Shown piece by piece: positions 21,117 through 30,710 of a stretch of DNA of 64,000 nt (the stretch's first letter is position 1; every line of letters begins with the position of its first letter). Origin of the DNA: Myotis daubentonii (lineage: Eukaryota; Chordata; Mammalia; Chiroptera; Vespertilionidae); the NCBI RefSeq assembly GCF_963259705.1, contig NC_081851.1, positions 60,410,855-60,474,854 on the forward strand, given 5' to 3'. The notes under the pieces are model-generated. The model was not told the DNA's origin. It ran no database searches and saw only the letters and a program-made list of their open reading frames with translations. The position numbers were made by a program, and so were the translations under genes.

Positions 21117-21165
21117 GGAGGAGGAGGAGAAGGAGAAAGAGAAGGAGGAAGAGAAAGACAGGTAC
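21117..21165 (+). repeat. Purine (GGA/GAA)n tract after ferritin copy 1
   Basis: Replaces a simple poly(A) tail and merges into L1 sequence at GAGAAAGACAGGTACC. The matching tract in the second composite is at 23250-23334. Confidence 0.8.
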
Positions 21166-21365
21166 CATATGATTTCACTTATATGTGAAATCTAAACAAT
21201 ATAAACAAACAAACAAAACAGAAACAGACTCATACATACAGAGAGCAGGCTCCAACCCAAAAGAGGACACAGGTGTGTGACTGAGGCCTCACCACCTGAG
21301 CGACAGAAGGACTCCGAGATGAGTCCGTAGGTTTCTCTGTCAGTTATTGGTTGAGACCGTTGCGA
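21155..21365 (+). mobile_element. L1 3' end plus shared segment X (composite copy 1)
   Basis: ATATGATTTCACTTATATGTG through AAACAGACTCATACATACAG is the L1 3' end. It is followed from 21250 by about 115 bp (CTCCAACCCAAAAGAGGAC...GCGACAGAAGGACTC) that I cannot assign to L1, and which recurs at 23565-23680. About 135 bp of L1 present in the second composite is missing here. Confidence 0.75.
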
Positions 21366-23009
21366 AATGAGAAAAGTATCCATCAGGGGAGTCAACAGAA
21401 GCAGTCTTCATCAGGAGTGCCCTGGAAAACTGTGAGCTGAGAGTGTGGCTGAGGGTGGAGGTGCTGGTTTTATTTATCAGCAGGCTGCCTGGCAATCCCA
21501 AGTTGGTCCCAGTTCTATGTCCTCAGGGTGACAGTCACAGAAAATAATGTTGAGCTACTTTCCTAAAAGTAAAGAATATACACAGTATAATTTTGCTTGC
21601 TTTAAGCTATGCTGATTTTAAAAAAAAATCCAAACAGATAAATCCCTGAAGAATTCTTGGCTTTATAATACATCTCGCCACAAGATGGCCTTAAAACGGA
21701 AAGTCCCGTTTAGTACATTGTAGGCAGGGCTGGACTTAACAAAAGAGGAATTCATCTGCAGCGCTGAGCCGCACATCTGCTATGTAAAGGCAGGCAGCCT
21801 TGTAGTGGATCCAAAGTCATAAATAAAAGAAGTTGCAGTCATTCTTCACCAACATTATTCAATCGAGTCATCTAGAAGAGCACTCTCAACAACAATCTTC
21901 CTGTCAGTGGCTACATTATTAGACGGCGGCTTTCCAGTTTCCTGTGTGTTGACAGGAAGCGGATCCCCTGAGGTAGAAAGAATAACACAATGTATACCCA
22001 CGGGATCATTCCTTCAGCCCCATGAAATATTATTCAGGGCCAGTGTGTCTGCACACAGCTACTTCCACTGCAGTGGGAAGGCTGAAGTAACAGGTGGGCA
22101 TGCAGTGATTTCCAGGAAAGTTCTAGAACGGAGTATATAGATGATGATTTGTGAGCACTTAGGAATTAGGAAGTGATCACTCAGAGTCAGCCTAGGTTCA
22201 CTAAATAAATTTTTTTTAAAAAGATAAATGGTATCCTTTTTTTTTTTTTTTAGAGTTTCTATACCAGTAAAGTTGAGAAACCCCATAGATGAAACTTACT
22301 CGGATTCTGACGATGCATTTGCAAATGCAATTATATGGATTTATGTTTTCTGTACAAAATGATAGATGAGTAGATTCATGTGATCCTGGAGGGAGAGCCC
22401 TCATAGTATATGGACTCTCTCCTACTCAGCACTTTATCAGTGTCTGGAATAAAGTTTTAGAAAGCCCTGTTATCAAAAGCAACATAGTCTACAAAGCTGG
22501 AAGACTAACAGACAGCAGAATCTACATTTAAACGTTTCAGTGGGACGAAAGAACCCAAACAAACAAAATAGAGTTTATAAGAGATAAATATAAAATTTTG
22601 CATCTGGGAATTTATATTAAGACAAAATCTGGTTGGCCATGGGTTTTATTTGGGTGGCTAATGAGTCATGGATTTTTAAAACAGCAATGAAAAGCTAATA
22701 GATTCTTGGCCGTTAATATTTATTTTCTCCTTGGTTATCAAGGATTCTTATTTTCTTTATACCCTTCTGAATTTTCCAAATTTTCTACAATGAGCATGTG
22801 TTATTTTTATGACTAGAGAAAAACTATTCTTAGTATTTGAAAATATTTGAATTTGGGAGTTGGAGCGGGCTATTCTGTATGGGTTTAGAGGCTGGAAGTA
22901 GGAAAAATGGCTTGAAGTTACAGAAGACAACTTTAGGCGAACTGTCCAGCTCACAGGGGAGTGAGTGCCTGTCCCCGGAAGTGTCCACCTAGACGCTGGC
23001 TAACTGCAG
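21366..23009. other. Unassigned DNA
   Basis: No gene or clear repeat. T-run at 22238-22253. Short frames at 21907-22404 look random. Confidence 0.3.
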
Positions 23010-23146
23010 AGGTGGTGTAGCATAGCACAGGGGTTAAAAGCTCTTGCTCTGCCAAACTTCCTGGGTTCAGATCTTGACTGTGCCACTTACTATTCCTATG
23101 ACCTCAGAGAGCAGTTCCACTCTGTCTCCATCTCCATGTACCTTTC

Positions 23147-23247
23147 ATGTACCTGAGCCTTTCCCCGAAACTACTAGTATTCTTTTAACTGCCCTGAAAC
23201 CCTCTCCCATGTATCGGACCAAATGAAACAATAAAGCCTTTTGCAGC
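23147..23247 (+). pseudogene. Ferritin light chain 3' UTR fragment
   Basis: ACCTGAGCCTTTCCCCGAAAC through CAATAAAGCCTTTTGCAGCA is the ferritin light chain 3' untranslated region, about 90% like the same region of copy 1 (21013-21110). It keeps an intact AATAAA. No coding sequence remains. It is followed by a GGA tract and L1. Confidence 0.85.
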
Positions 23248-23249
23248 AA

Positions 23250-23334
23250 GAAGAAGAAAGAGGAGGAGGAGGAGGAGGAGGAGGAGGAGGAGGAGGAGGA
23301 GAAGGAGAAGGAGAAGGAGAAGAAGGAGAAAGGA
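23250..23334 (+). repeat. (GGA)n purine tract
   Basis: AGGAGG repeats turning to GAAGGAGAAGG. Gives poly-Ser/Pro/Leu frames on the minus strand that are not genes. Confidence 0.9.
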
Positions 23335-23680
23335 AAGAAGTATGTGGTACATATGTACAATGGAATATTGCTTGGCCATAAAAAGAATAAAGTCTTTCAA
23401 TTTGCAACAGCATGAATGGGCCGAAAGGGTATTATCCTAAGTGAAATAAGTCAGTCAGAGAAAGACAGATAGCATATGATTTCACTTATATGTGAAATCT
23501 AAACAATATAAACAAACAAAACAGACTCATAAATACAGAGAACAGGCTGATGGTTGCTATACAGCTCCAACGCAAAAGAGAGGACACAGATGTGTGACTG
23601 AGGCCTCGCCGCCTGAGCGACAGAAGGACTCTCAGAGATGAGTTCATAGATTTCTCTTTGAGTTCTTGACTGAGGCAGTT
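23335..23680 (+). mobile_element. L1 3' end plus segment X (composite copy 2)
   Basis: Starts AAGAAGTATGTGGTAC (23335-23350), matching 14 of 16 bases of the L1 sequence left of ferritin copy 1. It continues through GGAATATTGCTTGGCCATAA and the same L1 3' end as at 21155, then segment X from 23565. A 12-bp sequence CATGTACCTTTC just left of the composite (23135-23146) is exactly inverted as GAAAGGTACATG just right (23681-23692). Confidence 0.8.
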
Positions 23681-23803
23681 GAAAGGTACATGATGGTAAC
23701 TGTACTTACCCATGGGATTGGGAAGGATTAAATGGGTTAATCCATACAAATGGTCTTAAGACAATAACTGACCTATGCACAATAAACATTAGCTATTATT
23801 ATC

Positions 23804-24455
23804 TGTCAGGAGAGATGTGGAAAGTATTTCTGTTTTGCCTGAGAAACTGAACTAAGTGATTACGAAGGGTTCCCTCCAATTCCAAGATCTTAGGGTTCCA
23901 GGTGGGAGATCACCCTTCCCCGGGTGGTCCTCTCTCATTACCTAAGCCTGAAGTCCTGAACAGCATCCTCACCTGGAATTAAGTATGGTTGGGTGATGTG
24001 AGGCCTAGCATAAGAGGCTCCATTTAGGGTCTTTTTCTTGTGTTTTATCACCTGATTATAAAGCTGGGGGAAATAAGATATCAAGAAAAGCTTATGGAGA
24101 AGGCTCTGTGTGGGTTGCTTTTGCAAACATTATATCATTCAATTCTCATAATACTCTATGATACATGGATCTGAGCTTCTGCTCAAGATTAGAGAAATCT
24201 GCTTTGGTGCTTTGCTGAGAGCTCCAGGCTGGTCCTTTTACATCCCCAATGGCCTTCCTACCAGGCCCAGAATGAGAGAGGTGTTTCAGTTCACAGCAGC
24301 ACTTTTTTCTGAGCATTTCCATACTTCTCCCGGCCAACCCGACTGCTGGAAAAGCTTTGCATTTTACCTTCTCAACTTTCCCCTTTTCCAACTTGTGTTT
24401 CAGACAAATAATTGTGGTCATTGCCCAATAAAACCAAAGTGCACAAATATGTGAA
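23804..24455. other. Unassigned DNA
   Basis: A MIR-like antisense trace is possible at 24120-24190. Otherwise nothing recognised. Confidence 0.3.
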
Positions 24456-24459
24456 AAAA

Positions 24460-24535
<76 letters not shown>

Positions 24536-24548
24536 AAGAGAGAAAGAG
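24456..24548 (+). repeat. (GAAA)n simple repeat
   Basis: About 90 bp of AAAG/GAAA tetranucleotide, degenerating to GAGA at the 3' side. Source of Lys/Glu- and Phe/Ser-rich spurious frames. Confidence 0.9.
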
Positions 24549-26320
24549 GCAGGATTTTCTGAGTACTTACCAGGGACCTGATACATTATTCTTTCTAAAG
24601 CCACCAACCCCGACCCAACCCCCACTGTCAAAGCCCTTCTCATCTCTCAATTGACAGGACCAGAGCAAACCACTGAGCAGGGCTTCTAGGAGGAGGTGAG
24701 GTTTCTAAGAAATAGGAGGTAAATCTCTCCCCCTCTCCATTTTCCAACTGTATATTCAGTCTATTCTTGCCACTAGGGACCCTTACGATCAACAGTCCTT
24801 GTCACTTGTCACCCTACTGTAATGGCAATACCTATGAGAATATCTCATTATTCAGCTTTTACTTCACATTAGAGACCAAGGCTAAGATCTGAATTCCCAT
24901 TAACTTCTCTTGGTATCTTATTTTCCCCAGCTTTATAATCAGGTGATATAAAAAGCGTAAGTAGAATGCTGAAAATGGATTACCAGTCTCATAAAAGCAG
25001 TCCCCAAAGAGTTTGTTCCTAAGAAACAGCAGCTCTAATCTCAAAGCACTTACTACCTCACAGGGCAAATACACAGGACCAGTCTCTAATCCCAGAGTGC
25101 CCTGAGGATTGCTGAAGTGGATCAGAGACTCCAAAGGTGCCCCACTCCCATCTGAGGAGAATCCCCACTTCTTTCCCTTTCCAACCTTTTACCCCTGCCC
25201 CACCTACTCTCCTCCCTCACTCCCCACACCTCCTCCAGGTAAAAGTGGGGGAGGTATTCTTCCCACAAGTGTGCACTCGCCTGTCCCCAGCTGAGTTCAG
25301 TGATAAATCAGTCAACAAAAATTTATTGAGTACCAGCTCTGTGTAAGACTAGATTAAGCCCCTTTCGTTATCTATCATCTGCATAGATCATTAAGAATGA
25401 GGGGGGAGGGGGAAAAAGAATGAGGAACATGGGGAGCATTTGAGTCTTGCTCCCCATATATGTCATCAGTTTAGCTCAAACTCTTTCTTCCATCAGAAAG
25501 AAAAAAAAAAGAATGAAGAACATAACACTTTGAAAACATGTCCTGTAGAAATGCTGAATAATACTGATAACTAATAATAAGCCTAAGCAGAAAGCAGACT
25601 TTACTCCGATAAAATTACCTGGGGAGGACAATGAATCTACTGAATAGAGCGAGTCAGCACCCACACCCTTGTGCTATTTGTGAAAGCGGCATTCTCTATT
25701 CAGCTCTGAAGCCACACCTGGCCTTCAAAGCCTATCTGTTTCTCAAACACAAGGCCCTTGCATGCTTTTCCTTTCTAATATACATGTAGCATTGTCTTTT
25801 TCGCTGGGATAATTTCAAGGTGCGGGCTCTTTTCTCAACAAGAGCAAGTAGGAGGGAAAATGTCAATGTGATTTTATTGTGTGTTCCATTTATTGATTCA
25901 TTCCTTCCTGGACCATTGCTGCATGCCTGCTGTGCTGAAGGTATTAATGCCAGGCACTGAGATAGCGGGGTTAATAAGACAGAGTTGGGCCCACGAGTAG
26001 CTCACAATTTAGAGAGCACCCACACAAATTATAGCAATTTAGTGTTGCAGGTGCCATGACAGAAATTTGTAAAGTCATTACAGTAGGAGCCCAAAAAGCC
26101 ATTACGGCGCGTTCTCTGTGAAAGGTCATCCATTCAAACGTAGAAGAGATGACAAATGGAAACTTGGCCACAAGGGTATAACATTTCAGATTCCTAATCA
26201 AACATCTGCTTTCTATGCATTCTGTCACTAGGTGGCTAATCTTTCTAGATACAAAAGAATTTATTTCTAGCAGTAATGATAGACAAGCTTAGGAGGTGTG
26301 GTATTGGCTTGATCACATGT
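24549..26320. other. Mostly unassigned DNA
   Basis: Two short ancient-repeat traces (25315-25350 and 25880-26020, with AATTTATTGAGTACC and GCCAGGCACTGAGATAGC phrases). A pyrimidine-rich stretch lies at 25150-25240. No coding signal. Confidence 0.35.
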
Positions 26321-26324
26321 GTGA

Positions 26325-26455
26325 GACGTTTTTCTTTTTTATTGAATTTATTGGGGTGACATTTGTTAATGAAATTATATAGATTTCAGGTGTACAATTC
26401 TATCATACCTAATCTATGTATTGTATTGTGTGTTTACCACTCCAAGAGTGAGATG
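26325..26455 (-). mobile_element. L1 antisense fragment
   Basis: TTTTTATTGAATTTATTGGGG, GATTTCAGGTGTACAATTC and TATTGTGTGTTTACCACTCC follow the order of a widespread antisense L1 segment. Confidence 0.55.
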
Positions 26456-26639
26456 TTTTTAACTGAGGTTTGTGGTTTGCATATTACTCTACAGAAAAAT
26501 CCACAATCACTGTCCATCTTTTCTGGCTCTCCACTGGCTGACCTGCAAACAAAATAAAGCAATGGCTGTAATTTATTCTGCAAAAATGTTCTGGCTCAGT
26601 ATCTATTAAAGTTGCACATCCTACAGTTGTGCCTTCACT

Positions 26640-26860
26640 ATTTAAAATATATCTGGTGAAATTTGAATAAGCTTTGTAGTTTAATTAATAGTTTTGTACT
26701 AATGTTAATGTCTTTATTTTTAAAATTGTACTATGGTTACTTAGATGTAAAAATTGGGGAACTTGGGTGAGGGAATAGATGGGAAAGCTCTGTACCAATT
26801 TTGCAACATTTTAGTAAATTTAAAACTATTTCAAAATAAAAAGTAAATAAGTATATATGT
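26640..26860 (+). mobile_element. Old L1 3' end, second copy
   Basis: GGTGAAATTTGAATAAGC, TTTTGTACTAATGTTAATG, CTATGGTTACTTAGATG, TGGGGAACTTGGGTGAGGG and AAAACTATTTCAAAATAAAAAG repeat the order of the L1 end at 14350-14835. Confidence 0.6.
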
Positions 26861-27239
26861 GAATAAAAATTAGTATGCATGTATGTATGTATATGAGGTC
26901 GGAGCTATTCCATGTATTCCACAAACTAGTACCAATCAGAAAAACTAAATATGAAAACTGAAAGCAAGAAATTAGAAATATTTATAACAATTTAACATTT
27001 CCACAACATTTAAGCATATGAACATTTTCCTCGAAATGTAATTATTTTATTGCATTGGTAGGTAGTCTGCTGGCAGAATTTCTCATGCTCAAGGGAGTTC
27101 AGTCTTTCCTATTAAGACCGTCAACTGATTGGATAAGGCCTACCCACATTATAGAGGTAATCTGCTTTACTCAAAGTCTACTGATTTTAATGTTAACCTC
27201 ATCAAAAAAAAATTTTACATAAACATCCAGAATAATAAT

Positions 27240-28760
27240 GTTTGATCAAATATCTGGGCTCCATCGCCCAGGAGTGCAATCACTACAGGACCATTGCTCT
27301 AATTTCCCACGCAAGTGAAGTGATGCTCATGGCGATGCAACTCTCTGCATTATATGGAGCAAGAAAGGCTGGACGTTCAAGCTGGATTCAGAAAAAGAGG
27401 CACTCAGTATTTAATTGTGAGCATTCGCAGGATACTGGAGTGCTCCAGGGAATTTCAGAAGGTTAGTCTATGTTTTATAGATACAGTAAAACCTTTAACT
27501 GCATGGACCATGAAAAGCTATGGGTGCTCTGAAAGAAATGGGTGTGCCTCAGCACTTGATTGTCCTGGTACATAACCTGTATGGTGGACAGGAAGCCACT
27601 GTCGGCACAGAATATGGAGAGACAGAATGCTTTCCTATAGGCAAAGGTCTCACACAGGGGGCATTCTGACTCCCTATTTGCTTAATCTGTATGCAGAACA
27701 TATACAAAAACTGAGCTTTGACTCAGAGGAAGAAGGAGTGAAAATTGCTGGAAGAAATATCAATAACTTAAGATATGCAGATGATACCACCTTACTGGCA
27801 GAAAGTGGCAAAGATTTGAAACGATTTCCGATGGAAGTGAAAGAAGAAAGTGCCAAAGCAGGACTGCATTTGAACATCAAGAAGACAAAAATCATGACTA
27901 CAGAAGAAATACACAACTTTAACATTGACAATGAAGACAATAAAATTGTTAAATATTTTGCTTACTTTTGTTCAGCCATCCATTCAGAGACTGCATTCAA
28001 GAAATCAAGAGAAGGCTGAGACTTGGAAAGGCTCATCAAGAGCAAAGATGTGTTGCCCAGCTGGTGTGGCTTAGTGGTTGAGCATTGACTTATGAACCAG
28101 GAGGTCACAGTTCGATTCCCTGTCAGGGCATATGCCCAAGTTATAGACTCAACCCCTGGGGGGGGGGGGGTCGTGCAGGAGGCAGCCGATCAATGATTCT
28201 CTCTCACCACTGATGTTTCTCTCCCTCTCCCTCTCCCTTCCTCTCTGAAATCAATAAAAATATATATTTTTTTTTAAAAAGAGCAAGGATGTGTGATTAG
28301 AGACCAAGGCTATGATTATCCACATTTCTCATATTCCCAATCACTATGTACAGATGCAAAAGTTGGAGAGTTAAGAAGGCTGATAGAAAAAAATTGATTA
28401 ATTTGAGTTATAGTGTTGGAGAAGAGCTCTGTGGATACCCTGGACCACCAGAAAGACAGCTAGGAAGTCCTAAGAGCAAATTAATCCTTGAGGGAACACT
28501 GCTTGAGGGAAAACGTGACAAAACAGAAGTTGTCTTACTTCAAGTACATTATGAGAGGGCAGGATTCTTTGAAAAACAATAATGCTGAGAAAAATAGAAG
28601 GCAGCAGAAAAAGAAGTAGACCAACTATGAGATGGGTTAACTCCATAAGAGAGGCCACAGGCATGAATCTACCAGAGCTGAACAGGGCTGTTGAGGCCAG
28701 GACATTGTGGACACTCATTCACAAGACTGCCAGGAGTCAGAGCCACCAAAATGGCATGTA
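27240..28760 (+). mobile_element. RTE/BovB-like LINE, degraded, split by SINE
   Basis: Three-frame reading gives pieces of an RTE-clade reverse transcriptase. They include AGFRKRGTQYLI at about 27375, a KEMGVPQHL...NLYGGQEATV stretch at about 27535-27600 and LNLYAEHI at 27680. The polymerase box NLRYADDTTLLAES (YADD at 27774-27785) and LHLNIKKTKIM follow. After the SINE, the C-terminal tail reads KIEGSRKRSRPTMRWVNSI...ATGMNLPEL. Frame changes and stops show it is dead. The 5' endonuclease domain is missing (5' truncation). BovB-like RTEs are known for patchy, horizontally spread distributions. The exact subfamily is not determined. Confidence 0.8.
28054..28279 (+). mobile_element. Ves-type SINE inside the RTE element
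   Basis: 15-bp target duplication AGAGCAAAGATGTGT (28039-28053) and AGAGCAAGGATGTGT (28280-28294), one mismatch. Head GTGGCTTAGTGGTTGAGC, B-box-like AGTTCGATTCC and CT-rich tail. A G12 run sits at about 28159. Confidence 0.9.
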
Positions 28761-29063
28761 ACATGTACACATGACCCAGCCAAGTTAATACATAAAATCA
28801 ATCATCACACAGTCCATGGAAGATTAGAAAATTTTACAAATCCTTCACTGAAGATGATTTAAGAAATATTGTACAAGATAACTTTTAATAGTCTACCAAA
28901 TAGTTGCATTAATTAAAAAAACATTCAGACCGAGAATGCTCATTTCATGGGAGAACAGGGTAAAATACTGGAGCAGTGGCCTGGCTAGAAGGGGAAAGGA
29001 TAGAATCACTTTTTTATTCTCAACAATGAGCCTAAGCCATTAAAATCTACCTAGTTTGTATTG
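28761..29063. other. Unassigned DNA
   Basis: Nothing recognised between the RTE tail and the hAT-like element. Confidence 0.3.
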
Positions 29064-29071
29064 CTCTAATT

Positions 29072-29596
29072 CAGAGGTTCCCAAACTTTCTCAACACACA
29101 GCATCTTCATGTCTCACTAATTTTTTCACAGAGCCCCTAGGCCACAAGAAATACCTAACAGAAATATGTATGCAACAGTTAAGTCCTAATAATTTAGCCG
29201 TTTGGAAAAAAACATAAATTGAAAGACAAATATTTTAATTTTATTCTTAACCACAGTTGCTTATAAAAGGGTGTGTAAGCTGAACATCATCTCACATCTT
29301 GGAAACTGTGAAGACACCACCACCTGCACATCTTGCTCCACACTGACTTTCAGTCGGTACTTGCATTTTATAACAGCTGAAAACCCCACTTCTCAAAGAT
29401 AAAACATCTTTGAAAGGAATGGAGAGCAATCTCACTTTGAAACTATGAGTCATCTTGACCTAGTAGTTCATTCACCTGGCATCCAACATATGTCAAGTAT
29501 TACCATGCACTCCTTGACATTTAACATATGCCACAGCGCCCCTAAGAGTTTGCTATGGTATCCTGGGTACTTAGAGCATAGTTGAGGACTCATAGC
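29072..29596. mobile_element. Probable hAT-type non-autonomous element
   Basis: Left end CAGAGGTTCCCAAACTTTC resembles Charlie-type hAT ends. The right end GTACTTAGAGCATAGTTGAGG is a weaker inverted relative. Possible 8-bp duplication CTCTAATT (29064-29071) / CTCTATTC (29597-29604), 6 of 8. Contains GCCCCTAGGCCACA and GCGCCCCTAAGAG as inverted-like subterminal phrases. Confidence 0.55.
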
Positions 29597-29604
29597 TCTA
29601 TTCT

Positions 29605-30493
29605 TTTTCTATTTTTGATTCTGATCCCTCATTTGCAAAATTACAAGAATCTATTTTAAGTGGCTAACACTCAAGAAGCTGTGTTCTTCCCTCCTCTGTT
29701 CTTTGTCTATGGTGAAGGTTATCAAAGATTGGAAGACCCCTGCTCCCAATGGCCAGTCATCCCAAATATGTGCCTCCAGAGGGAATAACAAAATCTGTGA
29801 CTCGGTTGTACATTTAAATAAACACCATTTTCAACTATGTTCATTTTCTAACAATTAGATCAAGACTGAGAGCAGTACAAAAATATGTATAATTTTGTAC
29901 CTTTCCCGCAAATTTTTAATCATTCTCAATCACATCTTAATCTAATCCTGATTTTTCTATTAAATTGTATGATTTCCTTTACCCTAAATTCCTGTCATTG
30001 TAGTCAAAAGTCCCTTGGATGATGTAAGTGGCTCCGATAGGAGCACGTTGGGGCTTAAGCATAGCTTGAAATTAAAAGCCTATTTCTTTCATCTGGGTCA
30101 ATACCTTCTCTTCATGATTACTGTTGTCAAGATCATCAAAATATAAACTATTTATTCTGTTTGGCTGCTGTCAACAGTTGGGAAGACGGCCTCCCTCTGT
30201 CTCCTGTTTCTAGCTTTTTCCTGGCTCATTTTCCATAGGCAGAGCAAAGGGGAGAGACAGACACATACATCTCTTATATCTTCTACAAGACCGTCTCTTC
30301 CCAGCAATAACAAAAAAGGCTCGCTCACTCTCTCTCTCCCCCTCCCTTTTTATGAAGATCTCTTAGCTTCTTTTATCTTCTATCTACTGCCAGCTGCCCA
30401 CAGTGGATACAACCTGCCTCTGATATCAACCTGCTGTCTTGTAATGGAGACTATATTCCCTTTCCATGGAGAAAGCCAAGCTTATCAGAACAT
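29605..30493. other. Unassigned DNA
   Basis: AT-rich with a CT tract at about 30325-30350. No gene or repeat recognised. Confidence 0.3.
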
Positions 30494-30710
30494 TTTTTAA
30501 AAATATGTTTTTATTGATTTCAGAGAGAGGAAGGGAGAGGGAAAGAGAGATAGAAACATCAATGATGAGAGAGAATCATTGATTGGCTGCCTCCTGCACA
30601 CCCCACATTGAGGATGGAGCCCAAAACCCAGGCACGTGTACCCCAAGGGGGAATCAAACCGTGACTTCCTGGTTCATAGGTCCACACTCAATGAGCCACC
30701 ATGGCTGGGC
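30494..30710 (-). mobile_element. Ves-type SINE, minus strand
   Basis: Tail, then middle (GAATCATTGATTGGCTGCC), then tRNA-like head in antisense. Short target repeat CAGAACAT on both sides (about 30486 and 30710). Confidence 0.85.

Larger units (their letters stand above)
23010..23803 (+). mobile_element. MIR SINE split by the second ferritin-L1 composite
   Basis: Left half 23010-23134 (TAGCATAGCACAGGGGTTAAA, CTGGGTTCAGATCTTGACTG, CACTTACTATTCCTATGACC) and right half about 23690-23803 (GGATTAAATGGGTTAATCC ... AAACATTAGCTATTATTAT) are consecutive parts of one MIR. The intervening 23147-23680 is foreign. Confidence 0.75.

Noticed and set aside
24146..24654. 165-codon and 80-codon frames with Phe/Ser or Lys/Glu repeats
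   Set aside because: They depend on the (GAAA)n simple repeat.
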